A DNA stretch of 64,000 bases from Massilia sp. Leaf139 (GTDB lineage Bacteria > Pseudomonadota > Gammaproteobacteria > Burkholderiales > Burkholderiaceae_D). Of the stretch, positions 43,517-51,891 are shown in pieces. The position numbers were made by a program, and so were the translations under genes. Location: the NCBI RefSeq assembly GCF_001424165.1, contig NZ_LMOJ01000001.1, positions 1,174,139-1,238,138 on the forward strand, written 5' to 3'. The notes below the pieces were generated by a model that made no database searches, had not been told where the DNA came from, and saw only the letters and a program-made list of their open reading frames with translations. Position 1 is the first letter of the stretch. Each line of letters begins with the position of its first letter.

Positions 43517-43552
43517 AACCCGCCCGGCCGCAAGGCCCGGCGGGTTTTTTTA
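43517..43552 (+). terminator. Intrinsic terminator of the glycosyltransferase
   Basis: AACCCGCCCGGCC (43517-43529) pairs with GGCCCGGCGGGTT (43534-43546) with one mismatch and loop GCAA, followed by T to 43551. Confidence 0.88.
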
Positions 43553-43653
43553 CGTCGGGACGGATGCTGCGCGCGGCGTTGCCGTGCCGGCGCCCTCGCG
43601 TCCAACGCACGCATGCGCAGGCGCGAAATCAAATCGTGCTAGATCCGGCGGGC

Positions 43654-44736
43654 TCAATGCCGAAACGCCCCCGCCGCCACATTCCCCGCCGGCGGCCGTA
43701 GCGGCGCGCCCCCATCGGCCATGCGCACGATCGACAGCGGGTGCGCGAAGCGGATCTCCTCGCGTTCGAAGCGGCGGTAGATCTCCAGCAGGATGGCCTG
43801 CTGGGTGTCCATGTGCGCGATGTAGTCGGGGCTCTGGAAGTGGTAGACGACTTCGAAATTGAGCGACCATTCGCCGTAGTTGAAGAAGTGGGCGCGCTCG
43901 AAGGCCGCCATCGGTTCGGCATCCACCACTTCGCGGATCAGGGCCGGCACGCGCGCCAGCTGGGCGTCGGGCGCCCCGTAGGCGATGCGCAGGACAAAGG
44001 CCACGCGCCGCGTCTCCATCCGCTTGTGGTTGTGGATGCGGCTTTTCAGCAGGTCGCTGTTGGCGAAGATGACCTGTTCGCCGCCCAGCCCGCGCAGGCG
44101 CGTGGTCTTCAGGCCGATGTGCTCGACCGAGCCCAGCACGTCGCCGACGATGATGAAGTCGCCGATCTCGAAGGGCTTGTCGAGCATGATCGAGAGCGAG
44201 GCGAACAGGTCGCCGAGGATGTTCTGCACGGCCAGGGCGACCGCGATGCCGCCGATGCCGAGGCTGGCCACCAGGGCCGTGATGTTGAAGCCGAAGTTAT
44301 CGAGCACCATCAGGAAGGCGATCACCCAGAGCGCCAGGCGCATCAGGAAGCACAGGATGGTGCGCGAGGCCTTGCGCGGCGCGTCCGTCACATACGAGTG
44401 GTCGCGCCAGGCGCGCAGCAGGGTGTCGCCCCAGATCGCCAGCTGCAGGATCAGGGCCGCGATCGCGATGCGCGAGATCACGAGGCGCTGGCGTTCGGTC
44501 AGCTCCAGCGCGAGGCTGCCAAGATAGGCCGCCAGCGTGATCATGATGAGCAGATAGGTTTTGCGCAGCATCTTGGCGACCAGGTCGTCGGCCAGGGTCT
44601 CGGTGCGCTGGGCCACGGTCTGCATCCGGTGCAGGGCCAGGCGCCGCAGCCAGTGCATGGCCAGGGTCGCGCCTACCAGCACGGCCAGGGCGATCGCCCA
44701 GCTTTCGAGGGTGTTGTTCAGGTACGTGAAATCCAT
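43654..44736 (-). CDS. MscS family mechanosensitive channel
   Basis: A 360-residue channel, paralogue of the one at 25756-26895. Helices at about 15-35, 55-80, 90-110 and 120-145; pore helix VASLGIGGIAVALAVQNILG; beta domain DKPFEIGDFIIVGDVLGSVEHIGLKTTRLR and GEQVIFANSDLLKSR. The similarity to the other copy over the pore and beta domain is high, so these are recent or conserved paralogues. The start at 44736 has GGAG six bases upstream. Divergent from the 1345-residue hybrid kinase. Confidence 0.88.
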   Translation of the reverse strand: MDFTYLNNTLESWAIALAVLVGATLAMHWLRRLALHRMQTVAQRTETLADDLVAKMLRKTYLLIMITLAAYLGSLALELTERQRLVISRIAIAALILQLAIWGDTLLRAWRDHSYVTDAPRKASRTILCFLMRLALWVIAFLMVLDNFGFNITALVASLGIGGIAVALAVQNILGDLFASLSIMLDKPFEIGDFIIVGDVLGSVEHIGLKTTRLRGLGGEQVIFANSDLLKSRIHNHKRMETRRVAFVLRIAYGAPDAQLARVPALIREVVDAEPMAAFERAHFFNYGEWSLNFEVVYHFQSPDYIAHMDTQQAILLEIYRRFEREEIRFAHPLSIVRMADGGAPLRPPAGNVAAGAFRH

Positions 44737-44919
44737 CGGTTCTCCAGGCTTTCCAAGCGAATGCACGAGCGTGCTGCGCTGCGGCAGCAAAGCCCTAGTG
44801 TGCGGGCGCCCCGGCGGAAGGCGCGCACAATTGACAATCGGAAGCGTGAGGCATACATTGCTTTCTTTACAATTACTCACACATTTGCGCGCCCGGCGCG
44901 CCAGACCGACCATTCACCG

Positions 44920-47900
44920 ATGAGCGCAGCCGTCCAGCCCCGCATCCTTCTCGTGGACGATCAGCCTGCCAACCTCGCGGTGCTCGAAGCGCTGCTGGCC
45001 GGACTGGACGCCGCGCTCGTTCCCGTCGATTCGGGCGAGGCGGCGCTGCGCGCCTTGCTCGCCGACGAGTTCGCGTTGGTGCTGCTCGATGTCCAGATGC
45101 CGACCATGGACGGCTTTCAGACCGCCGAGCTGATGCGCCAGCATCCGCGCTCGCAGGCGGTGCCGGTCATCTTCATCACGGCCGGCGATGCCGACGACTT
45201 CCCTTACGAGCGCGCCTATGCCCTCGGCTCGGCCGACTACCTCGCCAAGCCGCTGAACGCGCAGGTGCTGCGCGCGCGGGTGAGCCAGTGCCTCGTCGTG
45301 TACCGCCAGAACGCCGAGCTGGCACGCCTGCGTGCTGCACAGTCACCCGCACCCGCACCCGCACCCGCGCCGGGCCAGTCCGACCGCCTGCGCCTGATCC
45401 TCGACAACCTGCACGGCTACGCCTTCATCGGCACCGATACCGAACGCCGCATCACGGAATGGGAAGCTGGGGCGGAGGAGGTCACGGGCTGGAGCGCAGC
45501 CGAGGCGCTGGGCCGCTCGGCCGACATGATCTTCACGCAGGAAGACCGCGCCGCCGGCAAGCCGGACGAGGAGGCCGCGCGCGCGCGCGACACCGGCCGC
45601 TCGACCGACAAGCGCTGGTACCTGCGCAAGGACGGCGGCCGCTTCTTCGCCGACGGCATGATGATCGCCCTGCGCGAAGAGGGCGAGCGGCGCGGCCGCC
45701 TGCTCGGCTACGCCAAGATCATGCGCGACGCCACCGCCGAGCACGAGGCGATCGAGCACCTGGCCGCCAGCGAGCGCGCCCTGCACGAGAGCACCGAACG
45801 CTTCGCGCGCCTGCTCGAGTCCTCGGGCGAAGGCATCGTCGGGCTCGACCTCGATGGCCGCTGCACCTTCCTGAACGCGGCCGGCGCGGCCTGCCTCGGC
45901 TACGCGCCGCAGGAACTGGCCGGCGCCGCCGCGGCCGTCCTGCTGCCAGAACCGGCCGAAGCGGAGGGCCTCGGTGCGAGCGCGCTGCTTGACGCCGTGC
46001 GCAGCGGCGCCACCCTGCGCCTGGACGATGCGCGCCTGCTGCGCAAGGACGGCACGCGCCTGCCGGTGGCCTGTTCGCTCCATCCGATGACCACCGGCGG
46101 CGGCGCCGGCGGCGCGGTGCTCACCTTCACCGACATCAGCGCGCGCCAGCGGGCGGGCCTGGAACGCGAACGCCTGGTGGCCCAGCTGCGCACCGCCAAC
46201 GAGCGCATGCGCGACATCTTCTACCAGGCCCCCGCCTTCATGGCGGTGCTGCGCAAACCGGAAATGGTGTTCGACATGGTCAACGAGCGCTTCGCCGAAC
46301 TGGTCGGGCGCCGGGCGCTGCTCGGCAAGAGCGTGCATGCGGCCCTGCCCGAACTCGAAGGCCAGGGGTTGTTCGAACTCCTCGACGGCGTCTACCGCAG
46401 CGGCGTGGCGCACGAAGGCAGCAACGTGCGCCTGCAGCTGCAGACGGCGGGCGGGGAGCTCGCCACCAGCTATGTCGACTTCATCTACATGGCCCTGCGC
46501 GAGCCGGACGGCGCCGTGTCGGGCGTCCTGATCCACGGTATCGACGTCACCGACCGCACCCGCGCCAACCTGCTGGCCGTAGGCCAGCGCGGGGCGCTCG
46601 AACTGGCCGTGTCGGATGCGCCGCTGGACGACGTGCTCGACCTGCTGGCGCGCAGCGCCGAGGACTATGCCGGCGGCGCCGCGCTGGCCGCGATCCAGCT
46701 GGCCGGCCCCGGCGGCGCGCTGGTGCACGCGGCCGCGCCCAGCCTGCCTGCGGATCTGCGCCAGGCCCTGGACGCCGTCGGCATTGCGCCGCTGGGCGCC
46801 GGCGGCGGCACTGCGGCCTGGCGCGGCGAGCCGGTCGACTGCCCCGACATCGCCGGCGATCCGCTATGGGAACGCTGCCGCGCCGAGGCGCTGGCGGCCG
46901 GCCTGGCCGCCTGCCGCGCGCTGCCGATCCTGGCGCCTTCGGGCGCGGTGCTCGGCGCCTTTACCTGGTACGACCGCGCCGGCTACCGCGCCGACCGTGC
47001 CGGGGCCGACGCGGCGCTGGCCCTGCTGGCCAATACCGCTTCGCTCGTCATCGGCCAGCGCGCCGAGGCCAGCGCGCGCCAGGCGGCCGAGGAGCGCTCG
47101 CACGCCATCCTGGAAAGCATGAACGACGGCTTCCTCGCGCTCGACAGCGGCTGGCGCATCGGCTACGCCAACGGCGCCGCCGAGCGCATCACCGGCATGA
47201 GCCGCGACCAGCTCTTCGGCGACGTGTTCTGGGATCTGTTCCCCGACTGGCAGGGCAGCACACAGGAGCGTGCCTGCCGCCGCTGCGCCGCGGATCGCAG
47301 CGCCCAGCGCCTGGAAGTGCAGGTGCCGGCCTGGGGCGGCTGGTACGAGATCAACTGCTTCCCGACGCCCGACGGCGGCATCGCCCTTTACCTGCGCGAC
47401 GAGAGCGAACGGCGCGTGGCCGAGGAAGGCGTGCGGCGCCTGGCGGCGGTGGCCGAGCAGTCCTCGGACTTCATCGGCATCTTCGCGCCCGACGGCGCCG
47501 GCCTGTACCTGAACCCGGCCGGGCGCGCGATGGCGGGCCTGGGCCTGGCGTCCGACATCCGCGGCGCGCGCCTGCTCGATTTCTTCTCGAGCGACTGCCG
47601 CCCCTTCGTGCGCAGCGACGTGCTGCCGGCCCTGACCGGCGCGGCCGAGAAATGGGATGGCGAGCTTAAGTTCTCGGGGCGCGGCGCCGGCGACGCCATC
47701 CCCGTGTATTTCAAGGGCTTTGCCGTACATGGCGCCGACGGCGCCCACCTGGGCCTGGCGACGATCACGCGCGACATCACCGAGCAAAAGCGCGCCGAGG
47801 ACGAACTGCGCCGCATCGCGGCCGACCTGTCCCAGGCCGACCATCGCAAGAGCGAGTTCCTCGCCACCCTGGCGCACGAGCTGCGCAACCCGCTGGCGCC

Positions 47901-48957
47901 GATCCGCACCGGCCTCGACCTGCTGCGCATGGCGCCGCCCAGCGCCGAGACGGCCGCGCGCGTGCACGCGATGATGGATCGCCAGCTCGGCCAGCTGATC
48001 CACCTCGTCGACGACCTGCTCGACATCGCCCGCATCACGCGCGGACGCATCGAACTGAAAAAGGAGGCGATCGACCTGCGGGTCGCGGTGTCGATGGCGG
48101 TCGAGTCGAGCACGGCCCTGATCCAGGCCGGCGGCCACAAGCTCGAGGTCGCGCTGCCCGACGAGCCGCTGCCGCTGGACGCCGACCTGACGCGGCTGGT
48201 GCAGGTGCTCTCGAACCTCTTGAACAACGCGGCCAAGTACACCCCGGGCGGCGGGCGCATCGCGCTGGCGGCCTGGCGCGAGGGCATGCAGGCGGTGGTG
48301 GCCGTCACCGACAGCGGCATCGGCATTGCGCCCGACGCGATCGGATCCGTATTCGAGATGTTCACCCAGGTCGGCAGCAGCCTCGATCGGGCCCAGGGCG
48401 GGCTCGGGATCGGCCTGTCGCTGGTGCGGCGCCTGGTCGAGCTGCATGGCGGCCGGGTGCAGGCGAGCAGCGCCGGGCGCGGCCAGGGCAGCACCTTCAC
48501 CGTGCGCCTGCCGCTGCGGCGCCGGGCTGGCGACGGCGAGTCCGGGGAAACGCGGGCGGCGCCGGCCATGCCGGCCCAGGCGCGGCGCCTGCGCGTGCTG
48601 GTGGTGGACGACAACCTCGACGCCGCCGAAAGCCTGGTCGCGCTGCTCGGCGCTCTCGGCCACGAAACGCGCATGGCCCATGACGGCCCGGCGGGCCTGG
48701 CGGCGGCGCGCAGCTTCCGGCCCGAGCTGGCCTTCCTCGACATCGGCCTGCCCGGCATGAACGGCCACGAAGTCGCGCGCGCCCTGAGGTCGAGCAGCGA
48801 GCTGCGTGGCGCCGTGCTGGTCGCGCTCACGGGCTGGGGCGCGGCCAGCGACATGACGCTGTCGCAGCAGGCGGGTTTCGACCAGCATCTCACCAAGCCG
48901 GTCAGCCGCGAGGCCCTGGAGCAGGCGCTGGCCACCGCGATGGAGGGGCGCGCGTGA
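44920..48957 (+). CDS. REC-multiPAS-GAF hybrid histidine kinase with second receiver
   Basis: A 1345-residue cytosolic sensor. Order: N-terminal receiver (about 8-125, D57 in LLDVQMPTMDG), an AP-rich linker (about 143-152), PAS (about 155-275), PAS (about 300-410), PAS (about 425-545), GAF-like (about 560-715), PAS (about 725-830), PAS (about 840-965), HisKA with H986 in LAHELRNPL, HATPase with NLLNNAAKYT, DSGIGI and GGLGIGLSLV, and a C-terminal receiver with D1274 in FLDIGLPGMNG. No membrane helix is seen, so stimuli are likely intracellular or fed by another kinase through the first receiver. It overlaps the NUDIX gene by four bases. The long frame before 44920 is antisense to MscS and not used. 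Confidence 0.92.
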   Translation: MSAAVQPRILLVDDQPANLAVLEALLAGLDAALVPVDSGEAALRALLADEFALVLLDVQMPTMDGFQTAELMRQHPRSQAVPVIFITAGDADDFPYERAYALGSADYLAKPLNAQVLRARVSQCLVVYRQNAELARLRAAQSPAPAPAPAPGQSDRLRLILDNLHGYAFIGTDTERRITEWEAGAEEVTGWSAAEALGRSADMIFTQEDRAAGKPDEEAARARDTGRSTDKRWYLRKDGGRFFADGMMIALREEGERRGRLLGYAKIMRDATAEHEAIEHLAASERALHESTERFARLLESSGEGIVGLDLDGRCTFLNAAGAACLGYAPQELAGAAAAVLLPEPAEAEGLGASALLDAVRSGATLRLDDARLLRKDGTRLPVACSLHPMTTGGGAGGAVLTFTDISARQRAGLERERLVAQLRTANERMRDIFYQAPAFMAVLRKPEMVFDMVNERFAELVGRRALLGKSVHAALPELEGQGLFELLDGVYRSGVAHEGSNVRLQLQTAGGELATSYVDFIYMALREPDGAVSGVLIHGIDVTDRTRANLLAVGQRGALELAVSDAPLDDVLDLLARSAEDYAGGAALAAIQLAGPGGALVHAAAPSLPADLRQALDAVGIAPLGAGGGTAAWRGEPVDCPDIAGDPLWERCRAEALAAGLAACRALPILAPSGAVLGAFTWYDRAGYRADRAGADAALALLANTASLVIGQRAEASARQAAEERSHAILESMNDGFLALDSGWRIGYANGAAERITGMSRDQLFGDVFWDLFPDWQGSTQERACRRCAADRSAQRLEVQVPAWGGWYEINCFPTPDGGIALYLRDESERRVAEEGVRRLAAVAEQSSDFIGIFAPDGAGLYLNPAGRAMAGLGLASDIRGARLLDFFSSDCRPFVRSDVLPALTGAAEKWDGELKFSGRGAGDAIPVYFKGFAVHGADGAHLGLATITRDITEQKRAEDELRRIAADLSQADHRKSEFLATLAHELRNPLAPIRTGLDLLRMAPPSAETAARVHAMMDRQLGQLIHLVDDLLDIARITRGRIELKKEAIDLRVAVSMAVESSTALIQAGGHKLEVALPDEPLPLDADLTRLVQVLSNLLNNAAKYTPGGGRIALAAWREGMQAVVAVTDSGIGIAPDAIGSVFEMFTQVGSSLDRAQGGLGIGLSLVRRLVELHGGRVQASSAGRGQGSTFTVRLPLRRRAGDGESGETRAAPAMPAQARRLRVLVVDDNLDAAESLVALLGALGHETRMAHDGPAGLAAARSFRPELAFLDIGLPGMNGHEVARALRSSSELRGAVLVALTGWGAASDMTLSQQAGFDQHLTKPVSREALEQALATAMEGRA
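45345..45368. repeat. In-frame hexanucleotide repeat (ACCCGC)x4
   Basis: Four perfect copies of ACCCGC encode the Pro-Ala linker after the first receiver domain. Changes in copy number would keep frame and alter linker length. Confidence 0.8.
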
Positions 48958-49379
48958 GCCGCCACACGGTGTCCTGCGGCACCCTGGTGCTCGATTCGAC
49001 AGGCCGCCTGCTGCTCTGCCACGTGACGCACACGGCGGCCTGGGACATCCCGAAGGGCATGCGCGACCCCGGCGAGACCAGCCTGGAAGCGGCGATGCGC
49101 GAACTGCGCGAGGAAGCCGGTGCGGTGTTCGAGGCCGCGCGCTTCGTGGATCTGGGCGAATTCGACTACCGGCGCGACAAGCGCCTGCACCTGTTCCGGG
49201 TCGACGCCGGCGACGAACTGGGCGACCTCTCGCAGCTGCACTGCAGCAGCTACTTCCCGCACGCGAAGACGGGCAAGCCGACGCCGGAGATGGACGGTTT
49301 CCGCTGGGCGCGGCGCGAGGAGATCAGCCAGCTGTGCTGGCCACGCATGGGGGCGCTGCTGCTGACGCTGGACTGGTGA
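48954..49379 (+). CDS. NUDIX hydrolase
   Basis: A 141-residue NUDIX domain with the box at residues 35-57: G35, E41, R49-E50, E53-E54 and G56 fit the consensus. The first strand (SCGTLVLDSTGRLLLCHVT) and WDIPKG are typical of the (di)nucleoside-polyphosphate pyrophosphohydrolase and RppH-like groups. It starts at a GTG that overlaps the stop of the giant hybrid kinase by four bases, so its translation is coupled. It may hydrolyse Ap4A or a related nucleotide; the substrate is not decidable. Confidence 0.88.
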   Translation: MSRHTVSCGTLVLDSTGRLLLCHVTHTAAWDIPKGMRDPGETSLEAAMRELREEAGAVFEAARFVDLGEFDYRRDKRLHLFRVDAGDELGDLSQLHCSSYFPHAKTGKPTPEMDGFRWARREEISQLCWPRMGALLLTLDW

Positions 49380-49400
49380 AGCGCGCGTGGTCACGGGCTT

Positions 49401-49422
49401 CGTAGGGTGGGCACACCCTACG
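49401..49422. repeat. Short palindrome, GTAGGGTGGGC family
   Basis: CGTAGGGTG and CACCCTACG are mirrored around a short centre (49401-49422). It shares CGTAGGG with the REPIN-like arms and lies between the NUDIX and PhyH genes. Confidence 0.6.
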
Positions 49423-49533
49423 TCATGCATCTGGCATGGGTAGCGCGCCAATTCCACAGACAAGCTTCCTCCGTGCGCACGGCGCCGCTGTTTCGCAGTA
49501 CCATGACCCCGCCAAGCAACAAAGGAGACCGCC

Positions 49534-50370
49534 ATGCCCAGCCAAGCCACCGACAACGACACCCACGACGCCGCCGCCATCATGGGCGGCCTGTATGGCG
49601 ACGGCATCATCGCCTGCAAGGGCGCCTTCGACCGGGCCTGGGTCGAACGGCTCGGACGCGACATCGCCACCCTGTTCGAGGAAGCCCAGCGCCAGCCGGG
49701 CGGGGCGCTCGCGCGCGGGCCGAACCGTTATTACGTCGAGGTGCACCCCGAGCGCATTTCCGGCTTCGCCGACATCATCGGCCACCCGTGGGTGGTGGCG
49801 GTCTGCCGCGCCGTGCTCGGCCCCGACTACCGCGTCGTCGAGGCCGGCTTCGATGTGCCCGGCCCCGGTGCGCTGCACCAGCCCTGGCACCGCGACTTCC
49901 GCTCGCCCGAAGCCACCCTGGTCGGCCGGCGCCTGAATTCGCTCGCGTTCAACATCACCACCGTCGACGTGACGGAGGACATGGGACCCTTCGAGATCGC
50001 GCCCGGCACGCAATGGGACGACCTCGGCGACGGCGACCCGATGTTTCCGCCGAAGGAACTGTGGCCGCGCTACGAGGCGCGCGCCCAGCGCAAGCTGCCG
50101 AAGATGGGGGATATCTCGGCGCGTTCTGCGCTGACCATCCACCGCGGCACCGCCAACGAATCCGACCGTTCGCGCCCGGTGTTCGTGCTCGGCGTGGATG
50201 CGCCCGACGCGCGCAACGCCGACAAGCACGACCTGCAGCTGACCCACGGCTATTACGAAAGCCTGCCGCCGGAGCTGCGCCGCCACATCACCTGCCGCGT
50301 GGTCGAACGCCTGGAGCCGATCGTGCAGGCGCATACGATCGAGGGGCTGAAGATGGGGATCAAGATGTGA
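49534..50370 (+). CDS. Phytanoyl-CoA dioxygenase (PhyH) family protein
   Basis: A 278-residue Fe(II)/2-oxoglutarate dioxygenase-like protein. The iron motif is complete: H119-x-D121 in HQPWHRDF and distal H203 with the 2-oxoglutarate Arg213 in TIHRGTANESDRSRP. PhyH enzymes hydroxylate diverse small molecules and secondary metabolites. The substrate is unknown. AAGGAG precedes the ATG at 49534. The gene stands alone, between a short palindrome and a shared terminator region. Confidence 0.88.
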   Translation: MPSQATDNDTHDAAAIMGGLYGDGIIACKGAFDRAWVERLGRDIATLFEEAQRQPGGALARGPNRYYVEVHPERISGFADIIGHPWVVAVCRAVLGPDYRVVEAGFDVPGPGALHQPWHRDFRSPEATLVGRRLNSLAFNITTVDVTEDMGPFEIAPGTQWDDLGDGDPMFPPKELWPRYEARAQRKLPKMGDISARSALTIHRGTANESDRSRPVFVLGVDAPDARNADKHDLQLTHGYYESLPPELRRHITCRVVERLEPIVQAHTIEGLKMGIKM

Positions 50371-50392
50371 TGGCCGCCGTCCAGTCGTAGAC

Positions 50393-50419
50393 GAAAAAAC
50401 GGGCGCCGCGGCGCCCGTT
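50393..50419 (-). terminator. Shared terminator, minus-strand side
   Basis: AACGGGCGCC (50398-50407) pairs with GGCGCCCGTT (50410-50419). On the minus strand the stem runs into six T, ending the small acidic gene; the plus side (end of PhyH) lacks a clean T-run. Confidence 0.75.
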
Positions 50420-50452
50420 GTGTTGTGCCCGCTGCGTTGCGAGGCCGCCGCC

Positions 50453-50725
50453 TTACGGCGTGTCCTTGTTCTCGTCTTCCGGCTCGGTCTGCACCGTGCT
50501 CGGCATCGATTCGGTCACGCTGCCCGGCAGATCCTCGGGCAACTGGCCGACGCGGCGCGTGTCGTCGCCCTGGATGTCGAGGGCGACTTCCTCGGCCACT
50601 TCGAAGCGGCCGTCCTCGGCGCCGTCGTCGCCCGGGAGCAGGTTTTCGGAGCGGTTAAGTTCGTCGGTGCCGGGTTGCGGTGCTTGCGGGCTCTGCGGCT
50701 GGCTACGCGGATCGGTGTTTGCCAT
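50453..50725 (-). CDS. Small acidic, proline-rich hypothetical protein
   Basis: A 90-residue acidic protein: MANTDPRSQPQSPQAPQPG, then ELNRSENLLPGDDGAEDGRFEVAEEVALDIQGDD and a final TEPEDENKDTP. It is largely disordered by composition and has no recognisable domain. I do not recognise the family. The start at 50725 has GGAG upstream. It has its own terminator and is separated by 75 bases from the DUF5985 genes, so it may be the last member of that transcript. Confidence 0.65.
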   Translation of the reverse strand: MANTDPRSQPQSPQAPQPGTDELNRSENLLPGDDGAEDGRFEVAEEVALDIQGDDTRRVGQLPEDLPGSVTESMPSTVQTEPEDENKDTP

Positions 50726-50800
50726 GATGTTCTCCATATCAAAATGTTCACATGGCTTCATTATGTCGGAGCCCGCCTGACGCGGGCGCACGCGACACGC

Positions 50801-51070
50801 TTACTTCCTCTCGCGCGGCAGGTTCTTTTCCAGGATCGCCCACAGAATCAGGCCATACGCCAGCAGGCGGATCAGGTAGTGCAACGGCGAGTCCTCGGCG
50901 CCCGCGTCGTTCAGGGCCGAATACAGCCGGTGCAGGCCTTCGATGAAGAAGGAGGCCGCGAAATACAGGAAGAAGCGGTCGTTCGAATCGCGCCAGAAGC
51001 GCAGGAAGAAGAGGGCGATGACGATCGAACCCATGCAGATCGCGCCGGTGAACAAGTCGGTCATGCTCAT
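50801..51070 (-). CDS. DUF5985 small membrane protein
   Basis: An 89-residue protein with three predicted helices: LFTGAICMGSIVIALFFLRFW; RFFLYFAASFFIEGLHRLY; YLIRLLAYGLILWAILEKNL. The pattern FLRFWRDSNDRFFLYFAASFFIEG matches DUF5985, a family of short membrane proteins that commonly occur in pairs. Function unknown. It overlaps the upstream DUF5985 gene by four bases, suggesting a heteromeric complex. Confidence 0.75.
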   Translation of the reverse strand: MSMTDLFTGAICMGSIVIALFFLRFWRDSNDRFFLYFAASFFIEGLHRLYSALNDAGAEDSPLHYLIRLLAYGLILWAILEKNLPRERK

Positions 51071-51324
51071 TCCTTCTCGTAGATCAGGCCGTACAACAGC
51101 AGGGAAATGGCGACGAGCGCGCTGATCAGCCGCGCCGGCAGGAAGTCGATATTCGGGAACACGATCTTGTCGAGCAGCAGGAACAGGTTATTCAGGGTCA
51201 TCACGGCAAAGCAGGAACCACTCCAGAACAGCAGCCGGTAGCGCGTGCGGCGATAACTCGCGAACAGCAGCCAGGCACAGGCGAGCGAGGTCAGGATGCA
51301 CAGGGTGTAGATCGTTTCGGCCAC
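51067..51324 (-). CDS. DUF5985 small membrane protein, GTG start
   Basis: An 85-residue, three-helix protein: MAETIYTLCILTSLACAWLLFASY, then RYRLLFWSGSCFAVMTLNNLFLLLDKIVFP and LPARLISALVAISLLLYGLIY. It is a paralogue of the downstream protein with the same spacing of helices and the same RLLFWSGSCF-type centre. The GTG at 51324 immediately follows the TAA of the winged-helix gene (TAAGTG), with AAAGGA upstream, so the three genes form one tightly coupled unit. Confidence 0.75.
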   Translation of the reverse strand: MAETIYTLCILTSLACAWLLFASYRRTRYRLLFWSGSCFAVMTLNNLFLLLDKIVFPNIDFLPARLISALVAISLLLYGLIYEKE

Positions 51325-51717
51325 TTACGAGTCCTTTCGCAGTTTGAAGGCATCGGCAAATTGCTGGGCCTTGCGGTCGAGAGAAGAATGGATGAGCAAG
51401 GTGACTTCCACCAGGTGCCGCGCGTACAGTTCGGCCAGTGCGTCGATGCGTTCGCGCAGCTGGCTTGATGTCGGCTGGTACTGGTAGCAGTCCTGGTGCG
51501 GTTCGGCGCAGGGCGCGACCATGCCCGCACGGCAGAGGTCGTCGAGCAGGGCCTGCGCGGTGCGCTCGCGCACGTAGAGGCGCTGCGCCAGGGTGTCGCC
51601 ATGCCATTGCTGCGTCGGATTCGCGCGCAACAGGAGCAGTGCTTCGAGGAAGGGTACGGACGGTATGCTCGTAAGCACGAAGCGCCGCAAGTCCTCCGGG
51701 AACGGGACCTTATCCAT
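51325..51717 (-). CDS. Winged-helix-like protein of unknown function
   Basis: A 130-residue protein. The central part has PSVPFLEALLLLRANPTQQWHGDTLAQRLYVRERTAQALLDDLCRAGMVAP, which fits a winged helix-turn-helix (helices at about 20-32, 42-52 and 56-68, then a short wing). The C-terminal segment is helical (SSQLRERIDALAELYARHLVEVTLLIHSS). I do not know the family. It starts the operon with two DUF5985 membrane proteins, suggesting a cytosolic regulator or partner of a membrane complex. Confidence 0.75.
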   Translation of the reverse strand: MDKVPFPEDLRRFVLTSIPSVPFLEALLLLRANPTQQWHGDTLAQRLYVRERTAQALLDDLCRAGMVAPCAEPHQDCYQYQPTSSQLRERIDALAELYARHLVEVTLLIHSSLDRKAQQFADAFKLRKDS

Positions 51718-51891
51718 TGACGGTGGTTGTTTCCGGGATGGAATGTTGTCGAAAGAGCCGTGATTCTAGACCATTCCGGATGACAATGCACCGTCCATTC
51801 GTATCGTGCGCCCGTATTGACGTGTGCTCCTGGACGTAAGGTAATGTGTGTCGGCTACAATGCGCTTTTGTCACACACTGTCGATTCATCC

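Noticed and set aside
43741-44919. Upstream extension of the giant hybrid kinase frame
   Set aside because: It is antisense to the MscS channel gene and lacks domain homology; the receiver domain begins right after the ATG at 44920.
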